64,000 bases of DNA from Prolixibacteraceae bacterium (GTDB lineage: Bacteria; Bacteroidota; Bacteroidia; Bacteroidales; Prolixibacteraceae): assembly GCA_019459485.1 (NCBI GenBank), contig JAIBEZ010000022.1, positions 80,142 through 144,141 of the forward strand, written 5' to 3'. The notes under the pieces were generated by a model. It had not been told where the DNA came from. It saw nothing but the letters and a program-made list of their open reading frames with translations, and made no database searches. Positions within the stretch are counted from its first letter, which is position 1; the number at the start of each line of letters is the position of its first letter. Below, one piece after another: positions 42,975-51,390 of this stretch. The position numbers and the translations under genes are program-made.

Positions 42975-45443
42975 ATGTCATTACTCAAATTTAGACTCAT
43001 ATCTGTTTTAATTTTTCTGACGATTCTTTGTATTGGTTTCTCCGCGAGCAGCCAGCAGTTGCATCTCCGGGCGACCGGCGACACCCTCGATGGATACCGT
43101 GTTGAGATTTATGATGACAATCGCCTGCTTGTCACCAATACCGAAGAGTTTTCTATCAGGCTTTTCAATACCGACGGCAGTACCGTGGCAACAATGGCAT
43201 GGAAAGGCGACAAATGGACCGGAAATGCTTCGCTGATCACCCTAACCCGTGATTCTTATATTCCGGAGTTTGATGCCAATCTATCTGTCAGCGTTCAGTA
43301 CCGGATTGTCAACCGGAATGTGGTGAAAAAGACCATTCAGCTTTTTCAAGCCTCCATGACAGATATGTATTACATTTTGGAAGAGACGTCCCGCCCGGCA
43401 CAAAAGCCCTTGAAATATATAAGCTTCGGATACGATAACTTTCCCGGTGGGCTTGTGCACGAAATGTATCCTGCAGCCGGTTGGGTAACTCCTGATAATA
43501 AAGTCGTTGGTTTTTTAACCGATGCAGGTTACCGGAACCAGTTTACACGCACCACCCGTCGCCGTTTTAGTGGCAGGGGAGGTGGTTTTGTCGGAATGCG
43601 CGTGCTTCCCGATCCTGCACTTTATACCGTGGCTACTCCGGAAGAACAAAATCAGCAAAACGATTATATCCGCCAGACGTTTGGCGAAATGTACAACCTG
43701 GATGCAGGAACCACCCGGATAGTCAATGCCGGAAATGAATGGCACAAAGAAGGAAATGTAGATGTGGTGCGTAACGACAGCCTGATTTCGCTTATCTGTC
43801 ACCCAAATGGCAGGGCAGGCATAGAATTTATCGCCCCCTTCGAAGACCAGAAAATTTATACCATCTCTTTTCAATGCAAAGGCAACACGCCCATAGCGCT
43901 CAAATTATTTCGTTTTCGCAATGGAGTAAGAACCACCGAACTCGAAGAAGGCGTAAAATACATCGATAATTTCCCTGCCAACGAAAAGGAATGGACCCTT
44001 TTTAAAGGCAGTATTCTCGTTCCGTATATAGAACATGATTCAGTATCCATGTTTATCGGGACACAATCAGGGCTGGAATCAAAATTACAAATTAAAAATC
44101 TGCAATTCGAAGAGCATCAGCCGCAAAAGGAAGCATACAACCTTCTTCCCATGGGGCAACCAATGGAGAAAACCACCTATATTTTTACCGAACCCAATAC
44201 AACCCACAAAGACTTTATGATTTCCGCGCAAACCCGCATGGCGGAAGGCAAGGGATTCAAAGGCTCACAAATTGAAAAAATGCTGTATGCCAACTTCAAT
44301 ATGCTGACCTGGATCACTTCAGTACGGGACATGACTCCCTTCAATGTGCCGAACATGAATTATTCTCCGGACATGTACAACCGCGATTCGTTTTTCTCTA
44401 CCGTTGCTACCTATAACAAGGAATTAAATCTGTCCATCTGGGATCAATGGGGCAAAACGCAGACACCCAAGGGCGGAATCGGCACCATTATCACTCCATA
44501 CATGGGATCGGTGGAAGCCAAAGACAACGAGGCTACCATTGAATGGCTGATCTGGGCAATGCTGAACAAACGCCGTTTTGGAGTCAGCCTTCCGGAGGAA
44601 AAGATAAAGAAGGCCGTTGACTATGTGCTGAATGAATTCGATGCTGAACACAATGGCAAATGCCGTTCACACTTTTCCCTTAGCCAGGTCGATATTGTCG
44701 ATTTCAAACCAAAGACAGACCGGTTGGGTGTTAACCAGGGAATGTTGGCCATTGCATTGCGCACGATCAAAGAACTGGGCTTCGATATTTCAGAATCTTA
44801 TCTCGAAAAAGTGGAACAGGAATACCGGAACTTTTATGACCCGCAGCGACGCCATCTTTTGTTCGACCGCAACTTTCCCGACATCATTACCCTGACTGAT
44901 CTGGAACCTGAATTCTTCTCACTTTGGCTGTTCAACCGGCCAATGCTGACGGATGAAATGGTCGTCAATCACCTGAATCAAGTACCCGTTCTGAATAAAG
45001 TGTCCAATTCGCCGCATCCAGAATTGGGTACCACTGCACCTATTTGTGTTCGCCTCACCAAGGATGAAAAAGGATTTGCCTATCTGACTGGCGATTACCA
45101 GCCTTTTGAGAAATTCGGCGAAGCCAACTACAGCAATGGGCAGAGCGACGGATATTATTACAATGGAGGAAGCTGGATGAGGGCCGAATATTGCGCCTAC
45201 GTGGTTGGGCTGAAACACGGATGGAAGAATGCCGGCAAGCTGATGGAGAACCGGATTTGGGCGGAGATCAATCTCAACCCGAAATGGCCGTTCAGCAAGG
45301 AATTTATCCCCACCAAATGGACGGACACCGATTCGTGGTGGGTTTCAACCAAAGGTCTCTGCTGGAATGTGTTCATCCTCATGGCCAATGAAGTGGCTGG
45401 CCTTCGTACTCCCGATATGGATCCTGATTATCAGAAAAAATAA
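42975..45443 (+). CDS. Unclassified secreted 822-residue protein, candidate glycoside hydrolase
   Basis: Starts at the ATG at 42975, giving a good signal peptide (about 1-28, ending FSASSQQ). I do not recognise a CAZy family. The N-terminal third is beta-rich (LHLRATGDTLDGYRVEIYDDNRLLV...), with a further beta-sandwich at about 240-380 (GRAGIEFIAPFEDQKIYTISFQCKG). The region from about 420 on is mainly helical with glycosidase-like loops (NMNYSPDMYNRDSFFSTVATYNKEL, SNGQSDGYYYNGGSWMRAEYCAYV, TDTDSWWVSTKGLCWNVFILMANEVAGL), as in (alpha/alpha)6 enzymes. Candidate acids are the Asp of YNRDSFF and Glu/Asp of the C-terminal loops. It lies after a terminator-like hairpin and 18 bp before the next gene. 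An enzymatic role is inference. Confidence 0.75.
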   Translation: MSLLKFRLISVLIFLTILCIGFSASSQQLHLRATGDTLDGYRVEIYDDNRLLVTNTEEFSIRLFNTDGSTVATMAWKGDKWTGNASLITLTRDSYIPEFDANLSVSVQYRIVNRNVVKKTIQLFQASMTDMYYILEETSRPAQKPLKYISFGYDNFPGGLVHEMYPAAGWVTPDNKVVGFLTDAGYRNQFTRTTRRRFSGRGGGFVGMRVLPDPALYTVATPEEQNQQNDYIRQTFGEMYNLDAGTTRIVNAGNEWHKEGNVDVVRNDSLISLICHPNGRAGIEFIAPFEDQKIYTISFQCKGNTPIALKLFRFRNGVRTTELEEGVKYIDNFPANEKEWTLFKGSILVPYIEHDSVSMFIGTQSGLESKLQIKNLQFEEHQPQKEAYNLLPMGQPMEKTTYIFTEPNTTHKDFMISAQTRMAEGKGFKGSQIEKMLYANFNMLTWITSVRDMTPFNVPNMNYSPDMYNRDSFFSTVATYNKELNLSIWDQWGKTQTPKGGIGTIITPYMGSVEAKDNEATIEWLIWAMLNKRRFGVSLPEEKIKKAVDYVLNEFDAEHNGKCRSHFSLSQVDIVDFKPKTDRLGVNQGMLAIALRTIKELGFDISESYLEKVEQEYRNFYDPQRRHLLFDRNFPDIITLTDLEPEFFSLWLFNRPMLTDEMVVNHLNQVPVLNKVSNSPHPELGTTAPICVRLTKDEKGFAYLTGDYQPFEKFGEANYSNGQSDGYYYNGGSWMRAEYCAYVVGLKHGWKNAGKLMENRIWAEINLNPKWPFSKEFIPTKWTDTDSWWVSTKGLCWNVFILMANEVAGLRTPDMDPDYQKK

Positions 45444-45461
45444 CCTTTTAAAATAACAATT

Positions 45462-48400
45462 ATGACCCGTTTTATTCTCCTCGCACAGTTGTGCATCTTC
45501 GCGATGCAATCATTTGCACAACAGGGACAATTGAGTATTTCCCGGATCGATAAAATGCCCGATACCCCTTCGCCCCTTCAAATCAGGGACTGGAAAACAG
45601 TGGCGCACGATTACGACAGCTTTGTTTTCGACCTGAATAAAACCGGGACCTATTTACCCTTGGCGCGTTTGGGAACTCCGGGTCAATTTAACTATACCGA
45701 CAATACACCGCTATTTCTTGATTCGTATGTGGGGGCTGACAATCATTCCAATCAGGCTGAAGCCATAAACATTATGCCAGCCATCGTTGGAGCTTCGCTT
45801 TCAGGAATAGACAAAAGCAACCAGAATGGCACGAACTGGGTCGCCAAAGCCAAAGACTTTTTCAACCTGAAGAATGGTCAGAATGTTTTTCTGAACAGTT
45901 ACTCAACCACTTCGGGGCACGACTGGTGGTACGACCTCATGCCCAATGTTTACTTTTACCAGTTAAATTCAATTTATCCCAATTCTGTTCCTGAATTTGA
46001 AACTCAGTTCACCACCGTAGCCGACCGCTGGCTGTATTGTGTCAACCAATTGGGTGGAAAAACAACACCATGGTCATTGCCCAACATGAATTATCGGGCT
46101 TTTAACCTGAAAACAGGATTGCCACTGAATACCAGCGTTCCGGAACCCGAATCAGCCGGAAGCATTGCCTGGTTGCTTTACAATGCCTACCTGGAAACCG
46201 GAAACCGGCAATACTTCGAAGGCGCTCAGCTTTCCCTGGATTTTTTATCCGGAATGACAACAAATCCTTCCTACGAACTTCAGTTGCCTTATGGAACACT
46301 GGCTGCGGCCCGCATGAATGCCGTTGAAGGCACAAGTTACCCTTTACAGAAACTGCTTGATTGGTGCTTTGATCGCGGCGCACTGCGTGAATGGGGATCA
46401 ATTGTGGGGACCTGGGGCGGATATGATGTTTCAGGCCTGATCGGCGAAGCCAACGACGCCGGAAACGATTATGCTTTTGTAATGAATGGTTTTCAGCAGG
46501 TTGCCGCACTAGCGCCGCTACCAAAATACGATAAGCGCTATTCCAAAGCACTTGCCAAATGGATACTGAATGTAACCAATGCCAGCCGTTTGTTCTACTG
46601 GAATACTCTTCCGCAGACGCAACAGGATTCCTATTCCTGGGCTTCTGCAAACGACCCCGCGGCTTGCATTCCCTATGAATCGATGAAACAAACCTGGCAG
46701 GGGAAAACTCCGTTCGCCACAGGCGATGCCCTTCGGGGCGGTTGGGCAGCCACAAATTTGTCGCTTTACAGCGGTTCAAGTGTTGGCTATCTTGCAGCAG
46801 TGGTGCAAACAACCAATATTCCTGAAATTCTTCAGATCGACCTCAATAAAACGGACTTTTACGGCGATAATTCACTGGTTTCGTACCTGTATTTTAACCC
46901 AACACAAGGTTCCAAACAAGTTGATGTAATTCTTCCTTCAGGAACATTTGGAGTTTACGATGCAATCACCGAAACGACTTTGTTTCCCGCTGCTTCCGGA
47001 ACAATTCAATTGTCAGTACCTTCAGGAGAAGTCCGGCTGATCAGGCTTTTTTCTTCAGGATTGATTCCTGAAGCCCGGGATGGAAAGCTTTTTGCCGGAA
47101 CTGACATCCTTGATTATCATTATCAATACGTTTATTCCGAAACCCTCCGGATAAAATCAATTTCGACCAGCCAAAATCCAATTATTACAAATTCAATATT
47201 CACAGCATATTGTAAGCCGGGAAATATTCCTTCAGGCACTCAGGTTCAGTTTGAATGGTTAATGGATGGCAAGTTGGTTGATGGCCAAAACCAGTCGCAG
47301 GTTCAACTCACCGCGCCCGCTATCAACTCAAATCCAATACTCAAATGCAGAATAACTGCCAGTGGCCAGGTTGCAGAAGACACTTTGCATTTGCGTGTGG
47401 TTGATCGGATTTCGGGACCTCCTGTAGTAACCGGAATTCAGTCCGCTTTAAAATATGCCGGAATTGAAGAATCCAATACGTTTACAGCGCTTACAGAACC
47501 AGCTCCGGGAGAAATCCTGGAATATGTATGGAGTGTTTCTTCAGGAGAGTTAAACCAAAGCACGGGAAAATCAGTTACCTGGCAGGCACCAAATACGGCG
47601 GGAGTATCAACGATCACTTTGCAGGTTACCAATCAGGAAATGCTTTCTACCACCATATCGGCTGGTGCACTTACCAAAAACACAAGTATTCCGGCTCAAG
47701 CTCCGCTGATCTGGTATCCATTTGATTCAGACAATCGAAATGCGGTTGCAGACCGGTTTCATGCCACTGTAACAGGCGCAACCAAAACAGAAGATGCTTG
47801 GGGAACTGCCTCGAAGGCATATAGGTTGACATCCGGGCAAAACATTATTTATACCGAAAATAATGCTGAACTGAATTTTGCCGATGCCGTGAGCCTGAGT
47901 TGCTGGGTGAAATGCGAACAATTGGGTTCCGAACGGTTTATCTTCTCACATGGTTCGTGGCAACAGCGGTATAAGCTTTCTATTACTCCTGAAGGACGAT
48001 TCCGTTGGACTGTAAAAACAAGTGCAGGTGTGGCCGATCTCGACGGCACTGCACCAATTGAACTCAACCGCTATTACCATGTAACCGCGGTTTATACCGG
48101 TTATTCGATGGAACTTTATGTCGATGGCGTTCTGGATGCATTCAAAGCCTTTTCAGGAACGATCCAACCCTCCACAAAGCCACTCACCATCGGACGGATG
48201 GACAATGTGGAAACCCAGTATGCACTTTTTGGAAGCATTGATGAAGTAAAACTGTGGAACGTTGAAATCCCGGCTTCCCAGATTGAACAGCTTAAAAACC
48301 GTTGGCCAACGCTTGCCCAAACTATTGATACTGATTTGATTTTACGCGTGTATCCCAATCCTGTTGAACGGTTGCTTACTGTTGAATTCAACGGATCTGT

Positions 48401-48578
48401 CCCGATTAAATACATTTCACTATTCAATGCCAATGGTATGGAAGTTTCAGGATTTCATGTTCAATCTCAAACTTCAGGATTAAAAATTGAAATACCGCAA
48501 ACCAGTACAGGTTTACATTTGTTGAGAATAACAATGAACGATGGGCGGGTGTTGAGCCGGAAATTTATTGTCAGGTAA
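45462..48578 (+). CDS. T9SS-exported multidomain protein, paralogue of the 35150 lipoprotein, with LamG
   Basis: A 1038-residue protein with a signal peptide (about 1-19, ending SFAQQ). Residues about 20-540 are a full-length paralogue of the unclassified lipoprotein at 35150, sharing DWWYD, AWLLYNAY, LPYGTLAAARMNAVEG, WGGYDVSGLIG and TNASRLFYW. Residues about 560-740 carry two Ig-like domains (FEWLMDGKLVDGQNQSQVQLTAPA; LEYVWSVSSGELNQSTGKSVTWQAP). A LamG domain follows (about 745-945; SLSCWVKCEQLGSERFIFSHG, GSIDEVKLWNVEIPASQIEQL). The end is a type A T9SS sorting domain (LRVYPNPVERLLTVEF ... GRVLSRKFIVR), so it should be anchored or released outside the outer membrane. It may act on the intact polysaccharide outside, while its lipoprotein paralogue acts on fragments. 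Confidence 0.85.
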   Translation: MTRFILLAQLCIFAMQSFAQQGQLSISRIDKMPDTPSPLQIRDWKTVAHDYDSFVFDLNKTGTYLPLARLGTPGQFNYTDNTPLFLDSYVGADNHSNQAEAINIMPAIVGASLSGIDKSNQNGTNWVAKAKDFFNLKNGQNVFLNSYSTTSGHDWWYDLMPNVYFYQLNSIYPNSVPEFETQFTTVADRWLYCVNQLGGKTTPWSLPNMNYRAFNLKTGLPLNTSVPEPESAGSIAWLLYNAYLETGNRQYFEGAQLSLDFLSGMTTNPSYELQLPYGTLAAARMNAVEGTSYPLQKLLDWCFDRGALREWGSIVGTWGGYDVSGLIGEANDAGNDYAFVMNGFQQVAALAPLPKYDKRYSKALAKWILNVTNASRLFYWNTLPQTQQDSYSWASANDPAACIPYESMKQTWQGKTPFATGDALRGGWAATNLSLYSGSSVGYLAAVVQTTNIPEILQIDLNKTDFYGDNSLVSYLYFNPTQGSKQVDVILPSGTFGVYDAITETTLFPAASGTIQLSVPSGEVRLIRLFSSGLIPEARDGKLFAGTDILDYHYQYVYSETLRIKSISTSQNPIITNSIFTAYCKPGNIPSGTQVQFEWLMDGKLVDGQNQSQVQLTAPAINSNPILKCRITASGQVAEDTLHLRVVDRISGPPVVTGIQSALKYAGIEESNTFTALTEPAPGEILEYVWSVSSGELNQSTGKSVTWQAPNTAGVSTITLQVTNQEMLSTTISAGALTKNTSIPAQAPLIWYPFDSDNRNAVADRFHATVTGATKTEDAWGTASKAYRLTSGQNIIYTENNAELNFADAVSLSCWVKCEQLGSERFIFSHGSWQQRYKLSITPEGRFRWTVKTSAGVADLDGTAPIELNRYYHVTAVYTGYSMELYVDGVLDAFKAFSGTIQPSTKPLTIGRMDNVETQYALFGSIDEVKLWNVEIPASQIEQLKNRWPTLAQTIDTDLILRVYPNPVERLLTVEFNGSVPIKYISLFNANGMEVSGFHVQSQTSGLKIEIPQTSTGLHLLRITMNDGRVLSRKFIVR

Positions 48579-48679
48579 CGGGCATCTTCGGTGACATTGC
48601 ACTGCTTCACGTCGGAATGCCTTTTCTTTATAGGCAATAAACTCGTTTCGCGTCAAGTTAAGTTATTGTGCAAAATAAA

Positions 48680-48687
48680 TATCTTTG
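48680..48687 (+). promoter_or_regulatory. -7 element before the 48758 lipoprotein gene
   Basis: TATCTTTG matches TAnnTTTG, 71 bp upstream of the ATG. The -33 region has only a weak match (GTTA). Confidence 0.4.
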
Positions 48688-48757
48688 CATCAAACAACCT
48701 TTCTGATGCCGACACCACCGTGTCATCAATGATTATTTATTTAAAAAGCATAAGCTG

Positions 48758-49459
48758 ATGAACCAATTTAAAATTCTAACGGTCGTACTTTTAACGCTTC
48801 TTATCACTTCCTGCAATAAAAATGACGATCAGGTTACCGGAGTTGGAGATGTAATGATAGTTGCCAGACAGTCAGGGGAGAACACTGTTTACGGCATTTC
48901 AATGTATGCCTATACTTTAAGTTCGTTTGAAAGTGTTACCGCTGTCAGTACTTCGGAATCGGGCAAAACGTACACGCTAAAGGCAAATCAGGGTTACAAA
49001 ACAAACTTTTATTTCGAAACGCCCGAAGCCCAATTCACAACCACCAAACCGGCGGCGGCAACATTTGATTTCTCTGCAATTTTTACAAATGGGTTGAAGC
49101 AGGATTTTCAGGATGTTTTAACCGACAAGGTATTGCCGATCCCAACCCTTGATAAATGCGAATACGATGCAGTTAAACATCAGCTTGATCTGAACTGGAC
49201 ACTGATTACTGATGCGACCAGCTATTCCATCAACATTATTGATGGCGATGAACTGGTTTTTAGAAGTATTGAGCTCAAAAACAATGTCAAAACTTCTGTT
49301 ATCAGCGCGGCAGGAACCGGTTGGGCGGTAGGTTTTACTCCTGAAGCCGGGAAAACCTATACTGTCAGGTTATATGCATACATGTTCGAACCCGGAGGTG
49401 ATGCATACAATATTCAGGCAGTTTCCTTTGTTGAAAAGCAAGTAGTTTGGGGGAATTGA
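48758..49459 (+). CDS. Hypothetical lipoprotein with beta-sandwich (FN3-like) region
   Basis: A 233-residue lipoprotein (lipobox LITSC, Cys19). I do not recognise a family. The C-terminal half (about 125-230; LDKCEYDAVKHQLDLNWTLITDATSYSINIIDG ... GKTYTVRLYAYMF) looks like a fibronectin type III-like sandwich. The middle part is also beta-rich. It lies after the end of the second PUL with its own -7 element, and 66 bp before prfB. No function is proposed. Confidence 0.8.
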   Translation: MNQFKILTVVLLTLLITSCNKNDDQVTGVGDVMIVARQSGENTVYGISMYAYTLSSFESVTAVSTSESGKTYTLKANQGYKTNFYFETPEAQFTTTKPAAATFDFSAIFTNGLKQDFQDVLTDKVLPIPTLDKCEYDAVKHQLDLNWTLITDATSYSINIIDGDELVFRSIELKNNVKTSVISAAGTGWAVGFTPEAGKTYTVRLYAYMFEPGGDAYNIQAVSFVEKQVVWGN

Positions 49460-49491
49460 TTCATTTAATTCAGTAATACCGATTCATTTTC

Positions 49492-49499
49492 TACTTTTG
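49492..49499 (+). promoter_or_regulatory. -7 element of the prfB promoter
   Basis: TACTTTTG matches TAnnTTTG and lies 26 bp before the prfB ATG. No good -33 TTTG is seen. Confidence 0.5.
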
Positions 49500-49525
49500 C
49501 TTTTCAGTAAACTAAAAACATAAAA

Positions 49526-50621
49526 ATGATTCTCAAAGAACAGGTTAAAGATCTTATTGATCGCCGGGATGCGTTAAGGAGGCATCTTTGACTACGATCA
49601 AAAACTGGTACAACTACAAGAGGAAGAGCTCAAAACGCAGGATCCTGCCTTCTGGAACAATCCCAAAGAAGCCGAAGCACAAATGAAAGTCATCAATTCA
49701 GTAAAAATCTGGACGGATGGATTTGCCGATGTTGACCGCCATGCGGAAGACATGCTTGTGCTGTATGAATTTTTTGAAGCCGGAGATGCTGAAGAAGAAG
49801 ATATTGAGCAGCAATTCCAAACAACGCGCGAATTAATCGAAGCGCTGGAAGTCAAAAATATGCTCCGGAAAGAGGAGGATAAATTGGGCGCAATTCTTCG
49901 CATCAATGCTGGTGCAGGCGGAACCGAAAGTAACGACTGGGCAGAAATGCTGATGCGGATGTACATGCGTTACGGCGAGAAACAGGGATACACGGTAAAA
50001 ACCGTTGAATACCACGGTGGCGACGAAGTGGGCATAAAAAGTTGCACCATTGAGTTTGAAGGCGATTATGCTTATGGCTACCTGAAAAGCGAAAACGGAG
50101 TTCACCGCCTGGTGCGCCTGTCGCCGTTCAATGCCCAAAGCAAACGAATGACCACCTTCGCATCTGTGTTTGTTTCGCCGTCGATCGACGACACCATTGA
50201 AGTGGAGATCAATCCTGCCGACATTACCTGGGAAACTTTCAGGTCGGGTGGGGCAGGTGGACAGAATGTAAACAAGGTTGAAACCGGGGTGAGGCTTCGG
50301 CACGCACCAACCGGCATAATCATCGAAAATACAGAAAGCCGCTCGCAGTTCGGAAACAAAGACAATGCACTGCGACTGCTTAAATCGCAATTGTACGAAC
50401 TCGAACTGCGCAAACGCCGCGAAGCCGAACAACTCATCAATTCAACCAAGAAGAAGATTGAATGGGGTTCGCAAATCCGTTCCTATACCATGCAGCCATA
50501 CAAATTGGTGAAAGATGTCCGGACAGGTTTCGAATCGGGCAATGTTCAGGCAGTTATGGACGGCGATATCAACGGGTTCATCAAAGCCTTTCTGATGGAA
50601 TTTAGCGACGAACTGAATTAG
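49526..50621 (+). CDS. prfB: Peptide chain release factor 2 (programmed +1 frameshift)
   Basis: Release factor RF2, which ends translation at UGA and UAA. The ATG at 49526 opens a 21-codon frame ending at an in-frame TGA (49589-49591). The site reads AAGGAGGCATCTTTGAC: an internal Shine-Dalgarno-like AGGAGG just before CTT TGA C, the classic RF2 autoregulatory slippery site. Skipping T49589 continues as [19 protein letters not shown] and gives a 364-residue protein. It has the SPF anticodon-like motif (199-201) and the GGQ catalytic motif (244-246, [11 protein letters not shown]). A gene caller that ignores the shift will start it late at 49683. Confidence 0.97.
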
Positions 50622-50724
50622 GAGAATATCAGAGTATTAGAATCTTGAATGATGAATGGGTTTCACTCAACATTTGAGATTCGTCGCTCTTAACTTTAAA
50701 CTTTGAACCTTTAACTTTAAACCC

Positions 50725-51324
50725 ATGCACCCAACCATTCGCCTTGCCGAACGAAATGATGTTCCCGGAATTCTGGAAATATATTCGCCGTTTATTCTGG
50801 AAACAGCCGTCACTTTTGAGGAAATTGTTCCTGATGAAGATTCATTCTGGAAACGGATTCAGGAAATTATGTCTGAATTGCCTTTTCTGGTTTGCGAAAT
50901 CGATGGCCGGATTGCAGGATATGCTTATGCATCAGCTTACCGGAGCCGTGCATCCTACCGCTGGACCAAGGAAGTTTCGGCGTATGTTCATCCTGATTTT
51001 CACCGCAAAAGGGCGGCGCAGGCGCTTTATACCAGCCTGAACGAAATGGTGCGTTTCCAGGGAATTGCCGATTTGCTGGCCATTATTACCATGCCAAACG
51101 AATCGAGCGTGGCATTTCACGAGCAATTTGGTTACCGCAAATGTGGTGAATTCATGAAAGTTGGCTACAAACTTGGGCAATGGCAAAACGTTGGTTGGTT
51201 CGAATTGTTCCTTCAGGATGAAACACAGGCTCCCAAAGACAGAATTTTAAATTTGAACGAAATTATTGGGCTGCCAATATTTCAGGAAGCCGTTCAAAAA
51301 GGACTGGAAAAGCTGAATTTGTAG
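50725..51324 (+). CDS. GNAT family N-acetyltransferase (phosphinothricin acetyltransferase-like)
   Basis: A 199-residue acetyltransferase with the typical order of this subfamily: IRLAERNDVPGILEIYSPFILETAVTFEEIVPDEDSFWKRI, the core AGYAYASAYRSRASYRWTKEVSAYVHPDFHRKRAAQALYTSLNEMVRFQG (with the acetyl-CoA loop, here HRKRAA rather than a canonical Q/RxxGxG/A), and ITMPNESSVAFHEQFGYRKCGEFMKVGYKLGQW. Related enzymes acetylate phosphinothricin, methionine sulfone or other small amines; the substrate here is unknown. It stands alone between prfB and the polyphosphate kinase gene. Confidence 0.88.
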   Translation: MHPTIRLAERNDVPGILEIYSPFILETAVTFEEIVPDEDSFWKRIQEIMSELPFLVCEIDGRIAGYAYASAYRSRASYRWTKEVSAYVHPDFHRKRAAQALYTSLNEMVRFQGIADLLAIITMPNESSVAFHEQFGYRKCGEFMKVGYKLGQWQNVGWFELFLQDETQAPKDRILNLNEIIGLPIFQEAVQKGLEKLNL

Positions 51325-51390
51325 GAGGATTAAGAAAATCGCAGTAACTTACAGCCATAAATTTTGTCTCTCAATATTAAAGTAAAGAAA

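Noticed and set aside
46102..46812. A 236-codon minus-strand frame inside the T9SS-exported protein gene
   Set aside because: It is antisense to a gene with a signal peptide and domain order intact. Its Arg/Ser/His-rich sequence is typical of an antisense shadow.
49683..50621. prfB as a 312-residue protein starting at 49683
   Set aside because: The shorter call ignores the programmed frameshift. The upstream sequence encodes a normal RF2 N-terminus once the shift is taken into account.
50641..50724. ACTTTAAAC/CTTTAAC repeats before the GNAT gene
   Set aside because: Short degenerate repeats without palindromic or regular spacing. No operator or array can be supported.
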